Notes: generated by a model not told the origin, from the letters alone. DNA of 38,761 nucleotides from Streptomycetaceae bacterium (GCA_007279945.1 QYPG01000034.1:1-38761), one strand, 5' to 3'; shown: positions 24,957 through 34,452, counted from the first letter of the stretch. Translations and numbers: made by a program.

Positions 24957-26261
24957 ATGAATAAAAACGATGAACTCTGGCCCGCGATCTTTCGCGGTGC
25001 ACGGCCAGTAGATATTTCCGTCGTAATTCCTGGATCAAAATCTGTAACAAACCGTGCGCTAATTTTGGCGGCGCAAGCCGATTCACCTACGACCCTTCGC
25101 CGTCCGCTTGTGTCTCGAGATAGCGAGTTAATGGTGCAAGGACTACAAGAGCTTGGTATTGGAATTGTCGAACAAGACAAGCAAGTTGCGGGTGAACCTG
25201 AATATCAATTGACTATTACTCCTGCGCCAATGTCTGGTCCGGCCCGTATTGATGTTGGTAACGCTGGAACTGTTATGCGCTTCCTGCCTCCGCTTGCAGC
25301 TCTTGCCAACGGTGAAATCTCATTTGATGGTGATCCTCGGTCGTATGAACGTCCACTTGGACCAGTTATCAAAGCCCTTGAAGAGCTAGGTGTTTCAATT
25401 GAGCATGGGGGTCGTTACAGCTTGCCAATGATTGTGCATGGAAAGGGAAAAATCCCTGGTGGGACACTCTCTATTGATGCAAGTTCATCTAGTCAATTTT
25501 TATCAGCACTCTTATTAGTTGCACCAAGTTTTGACCATGGAGTTGTTGTTACTCATAAGGGCGGCGCACTTCCTTCTATGCCACATATCGACATGACCGT
25601 TGCAATGTTGCGAGATTTTGGTGCCGATGTACATGTTGATTACGAAGGACAAAGCTGGAGCGTAAAGCCTGGGGCTTTGCATGGACGCGAGTTGATGATC
25701 GAACCTGATCTTTCAAATGCTGCACCATTTCTGTCGATAGCAATGCTCTGTAGCGGAAGTGTGACGATTGCAGATTGGCCCACTCAAACGACACAACCGG
25801 GTGATCAACTCCGTTCGATACTCACCTCTATGGGCGCACACGTTTCGATGAGCGAACATGGCCTTACTCTTACAGGTACTGGAACAATTCATGGAATCGA
25901 TATCGACTTGCATGATGTTGGCGAATTAACTCCATCAATTGCCGCCTTAGCTGCTCTTGCCGATTCACCGTCACACCTGCGCGGAATTGGACATTTACGC
26001 TTGCATGAGACCGACCGTCTCGCCGCGCTTACACGTGAAATTAACTCACTTGGTGGAAACGTTATTGAGCATAAACACTCACTCGAAATAATTCCTCTAC
26101 CACTCCATGGCGGTATTTTTCATACATATGACGATCATCGATTAGCAACTGCAGGGGCGGTTATTGGTTTAGTTGTGCCAGGCATTGAGGTTGAAAATAT
26201 TGCAACCACTCGCAAGACCCTGCCAGATTTCCCAGGTTTATGGAGCTCCCTACTTGTTTAA
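24957..26261 (+). CDS. aroA: 3-phosphoshikimate 1-carboxyvinyltransferase (EPSP synthase)
   Basis: A 434-aa shikimate-pathway enzyme joining phosphoenolpyruvate and shikimate-3-phosphate. Visible motifs are PGSKSVTNRALILAA (from residue 25), GNAGTVMRFLPPLAAL, the S3P-binding DASSSSQFLSALLL, LHETDRLAAL and YDDHRLATAGAV. The length is standard. ATG 24957 gives only 22 bp to the divergent SRAP gene, and a -10 hexamer sits six bases upstream. The gene directly abuts rsgA, starting an aroA-rsgA-hisN-copper ATPase run; aroA next to rsgA and SRAP is also the mycobacterial order. Confidence 0.96.
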   Translation: MNKNDELWPAIFRGARPVDISVVIPGSKSVTNRALILAAQADSPTTLRRPLVSRDSELMVQGLQELGIGIVEQDKQVAGEPEYQLTITPAPMSGPARIDVGNAGTVMRFLPPLAALANGEISFDGDPRSYERPLGPVIKALEELGVSIEHGGRYSLPMIVHGKGKIPGGTLSIDASSSSQFLSALLLVAPSFDHGVVVTHKGGALPSMPHIDMTVAMLRDFGADVHVDYEGQSWSVKPGALHGRELMIEPDLSNAAPFLSIAMLCSGSVTIADWPTQTTQPGDQLRSILTSMGAHVSMSEHGLTLTGTGTIHGIDIDLHDVGELTPSIAALAALADSPSHLRGIGHLRLHETDRLAALTREINSLGGNVIEHKHSLEIIPLPLHGGIFHTYDDHRLATAGAVIGLVVPGIEVENIATTRKTLPDFPGLWSSLLV

Positions 26262-27293
26262 GTGCCAGATATGAGCCCACGCGAATACGATGAATCCGAT
26301 GCGCGGGTTCGACCATCTAGAAGTACACGACCACGCAGTAAAGATCGCCCAAGCCACAGCGATGCGATAAATGCATTAGTTACAACGGTAGACCGTGGAC
26401 GTCAAACGTGTATTACCGATGATCGCGTGATTATTACAGCCATGCGTGCACGTGAGCTTGGTCCAAAATCGGTAGTGGTAGGTGATGTTGTCTCTTTAGT
26501 CGGCGATGTAAGCGGAGGTGAGGGAACCCTCGCACGCATAGTGCACGTGCAAGAGCGACGAAACTCTTTAAGTAGGACTGTGGATGATGTCGCACAAGTT
26601 GAACGCACAATTGTTGCAAATATTGACCAACTGGTCATCGTTGTTGCTGCAACAAATCCAGAACCACGGCGAGGATTAATTGATCGCTTCTTAGTCTCGG
26701 CCTTCACCGAAGGCATTACTCCGAAATTAATAGTGACCAAAACAGATTTAGGAGTAGTTCCAGATTTCTTAGCTGAGTATGCAAAGTTAGATGTTGAAAT
26801 TCTGCACACCGCAATCAAAGGTCCAGCTCGCGAAAGAGATTTAGTGGCTCTGCATGAAATGCTTGAAGGAAAAATCTCTGTTTTGGTTGGCCACTCTGGA
26901 GTTGGTAAGTCAACGCTGATTAACGCACTAGTCCCTGAAGCTGATCGCTTGACTGGTGATGTAAATGTTGCAACAGGTCGCGGTCGACACACATCATCTA
27001 GCGCTATTGCGCTTCCACTTGCAACTAGTGATGGATGGATTATTGATACACCAGGCATCCGTGCATTTGGTTTATCTCACATTGATACCAATCGCATCGT
27101 TGATGCATTCACAGATTTATCTGAAGTCGCTGCCAATTGCTTGTCTAACTGCTCACACTCTGAGAGTTCATGTTCCCTAGATGCCTGGGCAGCACCTGGC
27201 GGCATAAGTAATCCAGAGCGCACCGCCCGTTTGGCTAGCCTGCGTTCATTACTAGCCGTTAAAGATCAAGCTGTTAGCGCGATTGAGGATTAG
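26262..27293 (+). CDS. rsgA: Ribosome small-subunit biogenesis GTPase RsgA
   Basis: A 343-aa circularly permuted GTPase that checks 30S maturation. A basic disordered N-terminus (to about residue 30) precedes an OB fold. The G motifs come in permuted order: TKTDL near 160, GHSGVGKST near 210 and DTPGIRAFG near 260. A C-terminal zinc knuckle CLSNCSHSESSC follows. GTG 26262 directly follows the aroA TAA; ATG 26271 is in frame and also possible. Translational coupling with aroA is likely because no Shine-Dalgarno is seen. Confidence 0.93.
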   Translation: MPDMSPREYDESDARVRPSRSTRPRSKDRPSHSDAINALVTTVDRGRQTCITDDRVIITAMRARELGPKSVVVGDVVSLVGDVSGGEGTLARIVHVQERRNSLSRTVDDVAQVERTIVANIDQLVIVVAATNPEPRRGLIDRFLVSAFTEGITPKLIVTKTDLGVVPDFLAEYAKLDVEILHTAIKGPARERDLVALHEMLEGKISVLVGHSGVGKSTLINALVPEADRLTGDVNVATGRGRHTSSSAIALPLATSDGWIIDTPGIRAFGLSHIDTNRIVDAFTDLSEVAANCLSNCSHSESSCSLDAWAAPGGISNPERTARLASLRSLLAVKDQAVSAIED

Positions 27294-27305
27294 GATTAAA
27301 GCCTT

Positions 27306-28103
27306 ATGAGTAACAAGGACTATGCAGAAGATTTAGCACTGGCGCACCTGCTTGCCGACATTGCCGATGAGATTGCACTAGATAGATATCAATCTCTAGA
27401 TTTAGTTATTACAACTAAGCCAGATAACACTCCAGTAACAGATGCAGATCGCGCAGTTGAGACTGCAATTCGTGAAGCACTTTCAAAACACCGTCCAGAT
27501 GATGGGCTACTAGGTGAAGAGTTTGGAAGAGATTTAAAAGGCGCACGACGTTATTGGGTAATTGATCCAATCGATGGAACTAAGAATTTTATGCGTGGAG
27601 TTCCAACGTGGGCGTGCTTAATCGCACTAGTCGAAGTTCATGATGATGGTAGTCAGGAAGTTGTCGTTGGTATTGCAAGTTCTCCTGCTCTTTCGCGTCG
27701 CTGGTTTGCCTCGTGCTGCCAGGGCGCATTTGTAACTTTCAATGGAGCAACTAAGAAAATTTCCGTTTCCCAGGTTGCATCCCTTAGCGATGCTTCAATC
27801 ACTTACTCAGATTTTGCTGGCTTCGGTGACAGACTAAAACCTTTTCAAGAGATGCTAGAAGGTGCTTGGCGCACGCGCGGCATGGGTGATTTTTGGTCAC
27901 ACATGTTGGTAGCCGAAGGTGCTGTTGATGTTGCGATTGAACCCACTCTTGCGATCTGGGATATGGCCGCCTTGGATATTATTGTGCGCGAAGCAGGTGG
28001 AGTCTTTACAAATACTTCTGGTGTTGCCGGAGCATTTGGCGGTAGTGGAGTCTCGACAAATGCGGCAATACATGCCGCTGTAATTAAAGGATTAAACCCA
28101 TGA
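27306..28103 (+). CDS. hisN: Inositol-monophosphatase-family phosphatase, likely histidinol-phosphatase
   Basis: A 265-aa Mg2+-dependent phosphatase. Metal-binding motifs are present in order: GLLGEEFG (glutamate), WVIDPIDGTKNFMRGVP (DPIDGT) and IWDMAALDIIVREAGG (C-terminal WDxAA). Actinobacteria commonly use such a protein as the histidinol-phosphatase HisN, and the FMRGVP insert fits that group; an inositol or nucleotide phosphatase remains possible. The start has AGGA 11 bases upstream, 12 bp after rsgA. The stop overlaps the copper ATPase start by four bases (ATGA). Confidence 0.82.
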   Translation: MSNKDYAEDLALAHLLADIADEIALDRYQSLDLVITTKPDNTPVTDADRAVETAIREALSKHRPDDGLLGEEFGRDLKGARRYWVIDPIDGTKNFMRGVPTWACLIALVEVHDDGSQEVVVGIASSPALSRRWFASCCQGAFVTFNGATKKISVSQVASLSDASITYSDFAGFGDRLKPFQEMLEGAWRTRGMGDFWSHMLVAEGAVDVAIEPTLAIWDMAALDIIVREAGGVFTNTSGVAGAFGGSGVSTNAAIHAAVIKGLNP

Positions 28104-30343
28104 GCACCGTACTAGAACCAACAACACTTTCTATCGAAGGTATGACCTGTTCTTCATGTGTCAATAGCGTTGAGAAGGCTTTAAATGCAGTTGATGGGGT
28201 AAGTGCAACTATCAACTTTGCGACCGAGACCGCACATATTTTGGCACCTGCTGACATTGATGTGAAAGAGTTAGTAAAAGCCGTTGAAAAAGCCGGTTAT
28301 AAGGCGGCGTTTTTAGCCGATGGCCAAGCCGTAACTCTGCATAGTAAGAAATCCGCTAAAGCATTGTTCTTCGCCTTCATCTTTGCCGCACCTGCCGTTG
28401 CAATTTCAATGGTTATGAGCTGGCATCATCACATCGATATGTGGATTATCGCCCAGTTGGATTCTTATTCGATAGCTCACCCACTGTATTCGGCGACCGC
28501 ATGGTTAGTAATCGCATTAAGTACACCAGTTGTCTTAATTATTGCTTGGCCAATTCACCGTGCAGCTCTGCGTAACTTAAAACATCCAACGATGGATAAT
28601 TTAATTTCAATGGGTTCAATTGCTGCATTCACGTGGTCGATTTATGCTAACTCTACTGGTGCCGGCGATGTCTATACCGAAGTTGCGGCGGGCGTAATTT
28701 TCTTCGTCATTCTTGGCCGATATTTAGAGGTTCGCGCAAAATCTTCAGCGGGTGAAGCTTTGTCATCACTTCTAGCCCTTGGCAGTAAAGAGGTAACGAT
28801 AGTTCGAGGTGGATTTCCACTCATTGTTCCGATTGAACAGCTACAAATTGGCGATGAGTTTGAAGTTCGACCGGGTGATCGAATCGCCACCGATGGAATA
28901 GTAGTAAAAGGTGAGAGCGCCGTTGATAACTCCATGTTGACTGGTGAATCAAAACCTGTAGATGTGCGACCAGGTTCGCAAGTAGTTGGCGCATCACTTA
29001 ATCACAACGGTCGCCTAATCGTGCGTGCCACGCGGATCGGTAAAGACACAGAGCTTGCTCGAATAACAGCCATGGTTATTAGTGCTCAAGGAACAAAAGC
29101 GCCAATACAGCGCTTAGCTGATCGCATTAGTGCAATATTCGTTCCGATAGTTACGCTTATTTCAATTGGAACTTTTGCTGGTTGGTATTACTCAGGCCAC
29201 ACGCTTACACGTTCTATATCTATTGCAATCACGGTTTTAGTCATCGCATGTCCATGCGCGCTTGGACTTGCAACTCCGGTGGCGCTGCTAGTTGCATCAG
29301 GGCGTGGCGCACGACGCGGAGTTGTTTTGCGTGAACCACGCGTCTTAGAAGTTGCCCGTAACGTTGACACAGTTGTATTTGATAAGACTGGAACTTTGAC
29401 TCATGGAGTAATGAAAGTTCAAGAAGCCACCATTTCAGTGGCCGCCGGCAAGGTACTTGGAGCTTCATTTACAACACTTATAACGCAGACAACGATTATC
29501 TCTTCAGCCCTGGCTATTGAAACACTTAATTCACATCCAGTTGCACTAGCAATCACTCGCTATGCACTTAGCGAAGGCACAAAAAGTTATGAGGTCTCTG
29601 ATTTTGCCGTGACTCCAGGATCTGGGGCCGCAGGGCGAGTTGACCTTGGAACACAATCCCCGGTCGTTCTCATTGGCTCTCCTGCAGCGGTTGCACACAG
29701 TTGCACTGATTTTCATCCTGAAATTAAATTAGCAATCGCACATGGACAAGAAGCCGGATCAACGGTGTCAGTTCTGGCTTGGGATGGAGTTGCACTTGCT
29801 GTTTTCTCAGTGGGAGATCAGTTAAAGGATGATGCAGCGCACACCGTAACTGTGCTCACACAAATGGGAATCACGCCATGGTTAGTCACAGGAGATAGTG
29901 CCGAAGTTGCTGCTGGGGTTGCAGCGGCAGTAGGTATCGATAGTGCATATGTTGTATCTGCAGCACTGCCTGAGACCAAGCTGCAAATTGTCGAAAAGTT
30001 GAAGTCAGAAGGTAAGTGCGTTCTGATGATTGGCGATGGAATCAATGATGCGGCAGCGCTAGCTGCCGCTGATTTATCAATGGCAATGGGCACAGGTACG
30101 GACACAGCAATTTCTAGCGCCGATATAACTTTAATGAACTCAGGCCTAGCAAGTGTTATTGATGCATTGCAGCTTGCGAAGAAAACCTTAAAAATAATCC
30201 GCCTCAATATGGGTTGGGCGCTTGTCTACAACGTCATTGGAATTCCTATTGCCGCCCTTGGACTTTTGCAACCGATCTATGCAGCTGCAGCCATGGCAAT
30301 GTCATCGGTATTTGTCGTAACTAATTCTCTACGTATCAAATAA
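28100..30343 (+). CDS. copA: P1B-type copper-exporting ATPase
   Basis: A 747-aa heavy-metal pump. One N-terminal HMA domain carries GMTCSSC (C17, C20). Then come the actuator motif LTGES (280-284), the transmembrane CPC (C384, C386), the phosphorylation site DKTGT (D428), the SHP motif in LNSHPVALA, and GDGINDA (D646). The last two helices carry YN and MxxSS (AMAMSSVFVVTNSLRIK). The CPC/YN/MxxSS set is that of Cu(I)-ATPases. It exports Cu(I) across the membrane. No copper regulator or chaperone gene is adjacent; it is the last gene of the aroA-rsgA-hisN run, which suggests constitutive expression. There is no truncation. Confidence 0.93.
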   Translation: MSTVLEPTTLSIEGMTCSSCVNSVEKALNAVDGVSATINFATETAHILAPADIDVKELVKAVEKAGYKAAFLADGQAVTLHSKKSAKALFFAFIFAAPAVAISMVMSWHHHIDMWIIAQLDSYSIAHPLYSATAWLVIALSTPVVLIIAWPIHRAALRNLKHPTMDNLISMGSIAAFTWSIYANSTGAGDVYTEVAAGVIFFVILGRYLEVRAKSSAGEALSSLLALGSKEVTIVRGGFPLIVPIEQLQIGDEFEVRPGDRIATDGIVVKGESAVDNSMLTGESKPVDVRPGSQVVGASLNHNGRLIVRATRIGKDTELARITAMVISAQGTKAPIQRLADRISAIFVPIVTLISIGTFAGWYYSGHTLTRSISIAITVLVIACPCALGLATPVALLVASGRGARRGVVLREPRVLEVARNVDTVVFDKTGTLTHGVMKVQEATISVAAGKVLGASFTTLITQTTIISSALAIETLNSHPVALAITRYALSEGTKSYEVSDFAVTPGSGAAGRVDLGTQSPVVLIGSPAAVAHSCTDFHPEIKLAIAHGQEAGSTVSVLAWDGVALAVFSVGDQLKDDAAHTVTVLTQMGITPWLVTGDSAEVAAGVAAAVGIDSAYVVSAALPETKLQIVEKLKSEGKCVLMIGDGINDAAALAAADLSMAMGTGTDTAISSADITLMNSGLASVIDALQLAKKTLKIIRLNMGWALVYNVIGIPIAALGLLQPIYAAAAMAMSSVFVVTNSLRIK

Positions 30344-30378
30344 AAAATCTCGCTAGTGGGTTGGCCACAAACGAGATT
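30341..30378 (-). terminator. Terminator of the initiator tRNA gene
   Basis: On the minus strand AATCTCG and CGAGATT form a 7-bp stem with an inner GTGG/CCAC stem, followed by a T-run. It lies 20 bases past the tRNA 3' end and overlaps the copper ATPase stop codon on the opposite strand. The hairpin could also slow plus-strand transcription. Confidence 0.75.
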
Positions 30379-30394
30379 CCTTATACAGTCGTAC

Positions 30395-30471
<77 letters not shown>

Positions 30472-30520
30472 TCGGTAAGCGCAATCTTAGGTGGTGCTTA
30501 GATAAAGACCAAATCGATAG

Positions 30521-33367
30521 TTATTTCTTACTTTGAGCAGCGATAGCTGCAGCAATGGCAGATTTCAATCGATCTTGTGCTCGTCCATATGCAGTGAAGT
30601 CGCCTTTAGCAAGTGCGGCTTGTCCATCGGCGAGTGCCTGCTTTGCACTTTGAAGCGCAGATGCAAGTGATGTATTAGTTGTACCTATGGTCGATGTCTT
30701 TGTACCACTCGACAAAGTTGTACCAGAGTTTCCACCGAATACTTGATCGAGTGCACCCTTTAAAGTGTCGTCATATCCAATTTGATCTCCAAAGGATACT
30801 AGAACTTTTTGAAGCAATGGATATGCAGCGCTATTTGCTGTTGCTTTTACATAGACGGGTTGTACATATAACAAACCACCACCAACAGGAAGTGTGAGCA
30901 AATTACCTAACACTACGTCAGAGCCACCTTGGCGCAACAATGATAGTGAGTTTGCAACCTCAGGTTTTGCTTCAAAGTTTGAAGCTACCTGTGATGGTCC
31001 GGCAACGTTTGTACTACGTGGAAGTTGTAGCACGGTTATCTTTCCGTAGTTCGGTCCTGCATCGGAGTTCACAACAGCAAAGGCAGATAAGTTCTCACGG
31101 CCACCGCGTGGAACAAATGGTGTTGTTAATGCAAACTCAGGCTTACTTTCGCCAGGCATTTGTAGTGTTAAGAAATATGGAGGTTGTGCACTTGCATTAG
31201 CTCCAAATGTTGAAGGATCTCGAGGTACGCGCCAGAAATCTTGGCCACCATAAAAAGCTGCCGCAGTCTTTACGTGATAAGCCGAGAGAATTTCACGCTG
31301 AACGCGGAACATATCTTCTGGATATCGGATGTGATCCATTAAATCTTTTGAGATTTTAGATTTGGCCTCTACGGTTCCAGGGAAGGCTTTAATCCAGGTT
31401 TGTAGGACTGGATCTTTTGTATCCCACTGGTACAAAGTGACTGTGCCATCGTAAGCATCAACCGTAGCCTTCACGGAGTTACGAATGTAGTTGATGCTCT
31501 CGTTTCCTTGCGCAGTAACTGCCGAAGAGTTTGAAGTCAAAGCATCTGAGGTTGCACTTGAAAGCGTGGTCTGCTTTGAATATGGGTAGCCTGCGCTCGT
31601 TGTATAAGCATCGATAATCCAAAGAATTTTTCCATCAACTAGTGCAGGGTATGGATCTCCATCAAGAGTGAGCCACGGGGCAACCTTGGCTACTCGATCG
31701 CGAGGATTGCGCTCAAAGAGGATTTTTGAATCCTTATTGATCAATGATGATAATAGAATTCGTTGCTCTTGGTACTTAAGAGCAAAGACCAACTTATTAA
31801 CTAAAGAACCAACTGGAACACCACCAGTTCCTGAGTATGTAACATTCTTTTGACCATTAGTTGAAGTGTCGTCAGGATAATCAAACTCAACCGGCGCATC
31901 TGTCTTTACACCACCGATAATTGAATAGTCAGGAACATTTTCACCAAAATAAACACGAGGCTCAAATTTTCCTAAGCCTTTAGTTGGTGGCAAGTCTCCC
32001 ACGGCAAATGATGGCTTTCCATCGGCATCACGAGCGTTACCAAATGCGGCAACGAAACCAAAGCCATGAGTGTAAACGAGATGATCGTTAATCCAGTTCC
32101 GCGATGGATTGCCGGCAATATTGAGTTCGCGAACTGCAACGACAGCGTCGCGCTTAACTCCATCAACTGTGTAGCGATCGATATCAAGTGAATCAGGGAA
32201 GGAGTAATAAGGCTTAATTTGCTGCAGCTGGCGGAAAGTCGCGGCAATAACATTTGGATCCATTAAACGAATATTGGAAATCGTTGCAGCATCTTTTGAC
32301 AGTTGACCTGCAGAGGTTGTAAGTGTGGCTTGGTAATCTGTCACTGCGACATCGTCTAAACCATAGGCCGTACGTGTGGCGTCGATATTGCGCTGAATAA
32401 AGGGAGCTTCCTTTGATGACTCACTTGGCTTGACTTGGAAAGTCTGAATTGCACCTGGATAGATTCCAGCGATAAGTACCGATGAAATAACGAGAAGCGC
32501 AGTTCCAGCCGCAGGAAGAACCCATGATCGGCGAACAATATTTGCAAAGAATAGAAGCGCACAAAGCACTGCTACTGCGGCAAGAATCGCCTTAGCTGGC
32601 AAAACGGCATTCACATCGGTGTAAGTGAGTCCAGTAATTAACTTACTTTCCTTTAATGCTAAGTGATAGCGATCAAACCAGTATGCAACGGCCTTAAGTA
32701 GGACAACGGTGCCGAGCAAGACAGAAAGTTGAACACGCGCAGTGACTGTAGTGCGGTCATCTTGCACCTGAAGACGAATTCCACCATAGAGGTAGTGCAC
32801 GATTGCTGTAGCGATAATTGCTAAAATAACAGTTGAGATTGCCCACGAGATTAATGTCTGCCAAAAAGGTAGTCTGAAGGCGAAGAATGAAATATCCAGA
32901 TTGAACTGTGGATCTTTGACACCGAAGTCAGTTGAGTTTTTAAACTGCAACCATGTTGACCACAGTAGCGATCCAGATGAACCAGCAAAATAGAAAAGCC
33001 CGATAGTCAAAGCCAGAACTATCCAGCGCTTGATGGGTTCAATCTGCGCGCGATATCGCTCTAAATTATCGGCTTCGATGGTCATTGGTACGTATAAAGG
33101 GCGACGCTTGTATGCGATTCTGATATTGATAAGGACCAGCGCGGCCGTTAGTAAGCCCGTCGTAAGAAATAATTCGATCTTGGTCATCAAAATAGTGGAC
33201 CAGACTGATGTGAAATTAACTGATTTGAACCAGAGCCAATCGGCGTAAAAGCCACTCATAGAGATAAGGGCTGTTGCGATAACAACGAGAATTCCAATTG
33301 TTATAGAAAGCACTCCACGGGGACGCTTGAATTTAAACTGGGGGTTTACGTTACTCATCATGCTCAT
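30521..33367 (-). CDS. UPF0182 family large membrane protein
   Basis: A 948-aa protein of the UPF0182 (COG1615) family, found throughout actinobacteria next to a Lon-like protease gene. About seven hydrophobic helices lie in the first 305 residues (near 18-39, 52-82, 114-136, 168-193, 213-230, 255-277, 282-305). A large soluble region follows, probably extracytoplasmic, with motifs such as VYFGENVPDYSIIGG and RYPEDMFRVQREIL. The tail from about 870 is Ser/Thr-rich and then an Ala/Lys helix with LASALQSAKQALADGQAAL. Its function is unknown. The start is uncertain: ATG 33367 is annotated, but TAGCGT lies six bases before the in-frame ATG 33361, so a leaderless start there is plausible. It sits downstream of the Lon-like protease gene, both on the minus strand. 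Confidence 0.92.
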   Translation of the reverse strand: MSMMSNVNPQFKFKRPRGVLSITIGILVVIATALISMSGFYADWLWFKSVNFTSVWSTILMTKIELFLTTGLLTAALVLINIRIAYKRRPLYVPMTIEADNLERYRAQIEPIKRWIVLALTIGLFYFAGSSGSLLWSTWLQFKNSTDFGVKDPQFNLDISFFAFRLPFWQTLISWAISTVILAIIATAIVHYLYGGIRLQVQDDRTTVTARVQLSVLLGTVVLLKAVAYWFDRYHLALKESKLITGLTYTDVNAVLPAKAILAAVAVLCALLFFANIVRRSWVLPAAGTALLVISSVLIAGIYPGAIQTFQVKPSESSKEAPFIQRNIDATRTAYGLDDVAVTDYQATLTTSAGQLSKDAATISNIRLMDPNVIAATFRQLQQIKPYYSFPDSLDIDRYTVDGVKRDAVVAVRELNIAGNPSRNWINDHLVYTHGFGFVAAFGNARDADGKPSFAVGDLPPTKGLGKFEPRVYFGENVPDYSIIGGVKTDAPVEFDYPDDTSTNGQKNVTYSGTGGVPVGSLVNKLVFALKYQEQRILLSSLINKDSKILFERNPRDRVAKVAPWLTLDGDPYPALVDGKILWIIDAYTTSAGYPYSKQTTLSSATSDALTSNSSAVTAQGNESINYIRNSVKATVDAYDGTVTLYQWDTKDPVLQTWIKAFPGTVEAKSKISKDLMDHIRYPEDMFRVQREILSAYHVKTAAAFYGGQDFWRVPRDPSTFGANASAQPPYFLTLQMPGESKPEFALTTPFVPRGGRENLSAFAVVNSDAGPNYGKITVLQLPRSTNVAGPSQVASNFEAKPEVANSLSLLRQGGSDVVLGNLLTLPVGGGLLYVQPVYVKATANSAAYPLLQKVLVSFGDQIGYDDTLKGALDQVFGGNSGTTLSSGTKTSTIGTTNTSLASALQSAKQALADGQAALAKGDFTAYGRAQDRLKSAIAAAIAAQSKK

Positions 33368-33444
33368 ACGCTAGCGCACCCTGAAGCAGGCTTCATTCTG
33401 GGAGAGATTTTCGACTACCAGCCTTGCTAAAAGGGGAGTTAGGG

Positions 33445-34188
33445 CTATTTTTGGATCGCCCTAACGGCGTCGGCAAGGTTGGCGACGAAGATAATTGTTA
33501 AATCAGCTGGTGGATTGGAAATTTCGCGGGCATTGCCAGCCGGTGCCAGAAAAATCTCTGCTCCAGCACGGTGGGCAGCCACAATCTTCTCGTTAATTCC
33601 CCCGATAGGACCAACTCTTCCATCGGCTGCGATTGTGCCAGTGCCAGAAATGTGGCGGCCGTGAAGAAGATCTGACGGTGTGAGCAGTTCGATGACGCCG
33701 AGTGCGAAGATCATGCCACCGCTTGGCCCTCCGGTCCGCTTTACATCAAAGGCAATATTGTGTGAATTTAATAGTTGGGCCGAAACTCCAAGTTCAGGGT
33801 GCATCGCAAGATAAGTAAGGGATGCATCAATGGCTCTACTTTGCGAACTTGTCATATCCACGGTGGCCTGTTTTTTCTCTTTAGCCGCAGTCGTGCCAGG
33901 GGGATAAATTGCAGAACGTGGATAGACGGCTTCATCATTTTTGATCCATGAGTAAAGAATCTCTGGACCAATAATCCATGTATTCGGATTTGTCACTCTG
34001 ATCGACATAAGATCTAAGCGACCGGTAGCTGGATAAAATTTTTGATTCTTCACAGTAAGAATTTTGTCAAAGATATTCTGGGCATTACCTGGCATCACAA
34101 TTGCAAAGGGCAATGGTGCTACAAGCGCAATGCCAAAAAAAACTACAAGAACTAGTACAACTGCGCGGGGAAGCTGTGAGTAGCGCAC
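33445..34188 (-). CDS. Membrane-anchored Lon-like (S16) protease lacking a PDZ domain
   Basis: A 247-aa protein with one N-terminal membrane anchor (about 9-31), an extracytoplasmic part with PRSAIYPPGTT and DMTSSQSRAIDASL, and a C-terminal Lon-type proteolytic domain. The Ser-Lys dyad is S156 in GGPSGGM and K201 in NEKIVAAHRAGA. Homologues such as mycobacterial Rv3194c are about 340 aa and carry a PDZ domain between the DMTSSQ helix and the protease. Here that stretch jumps from ASLTYL to LGVSAQLL with no room for a PDZ domain. GTG 34188 is used; no clear Shine-Dalgarno is seen. It lies 12 bp after the 79-aa membrane protein gene and 77 bp before the UPF0182 gene. Confidence 0.88.
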   Translation of the reverse strand: MRYSQLPRAVVLVLVVFFGIALVAPLPFAIVMPGNAQNIFDKILTVKNQKFYPATGRLDLMSIRVTNPNTWIIGPEILYSWIKNDEAVYPRSAIYPPGTTAAKEKKQATVDMTSSQSRAIDASLTYLAMHPELGVSAQLLNSHNIAFDVKRTGGPSGGMIFALGVIELLTPSDLLHGRHISGTGTIAADGRVGPIGGINEKIVAAHRAGAEIFLAPAGNAREISNPPADLTIIFVANLADAVRAIQK

Positions 34189-34200
34189 GTTTGCAAAGTT

Positions 34201-34440
34201 CTAGGAATCTAGTTCGGGATTGATGTCAGTGGTTAATGCGGTTGGGGGATTATGTTCGGCATCGCGAGCCTGTGAGTCTCGAAGAGAGTCTTGGAATCGT
34301 TGGAACTGGCCCACTGAACGCTGAGTCTCTTGCTGGTACTTTCCCTGAAACTTAGAGATCCACAAAACATAACCGAGGGCGCCGATTAATCCCATGGCAG
34401 GGACAACCCACCAAATAAGTGCTGTTGCAGCAGTTGACAT
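34201..34440 (-). CDS. 79-aa single-helix membrane protein
   Basis: A small protein with one hydrophobic segment at about residues 5-28 (ATALIWWVVPAMGLIGALGYVLWI), then a basic and polar helical stretch (KFQGKYQQETQRSVGQFQRFQDSLRDSQ) and a polar tail. The family is not recognised. It precedes the Lon-like protease gene by 12 bp, so it may be co-transcribed with it. ATG 34440 has TAGGCT exactly six bases upstream and no Shine-Dalgarno, which supports it as a real leaderless gene. Similar short membrane proteins sit at this locus in other actinobacteria, but I cannot confirm homology. Confidence 0.72.
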   Translation of the reverse strand: MSTAATALIWWVVPAMGLIGALGYVLWISKFQGKYQQETQRSVGQFQRFQDSLRDSQARDAEHNPPTALTTDINPELDS

Positions 34441-34446
34441 AGCCTC

Positions 34447-34452
34447 AGCCTA
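34447..34452 (-). promoter_or_regulatory. -10 hexamer TAGGCT for the 79-aa gene and protease run
   Basis: On the minus strand TAGGCT is followed by six bases (GAGGCT) and the ATG at 34440. The spacing is the same as for the other leaderless candidates. Confidence 0.55.

Noticed and set aside
26402-27058. 218-aa minus-strand ORF opposite rsgA
   Set aside because: It is the antisense shadow of a well-supported GTPase gene with Ser/Thr/Arg-biased composition.
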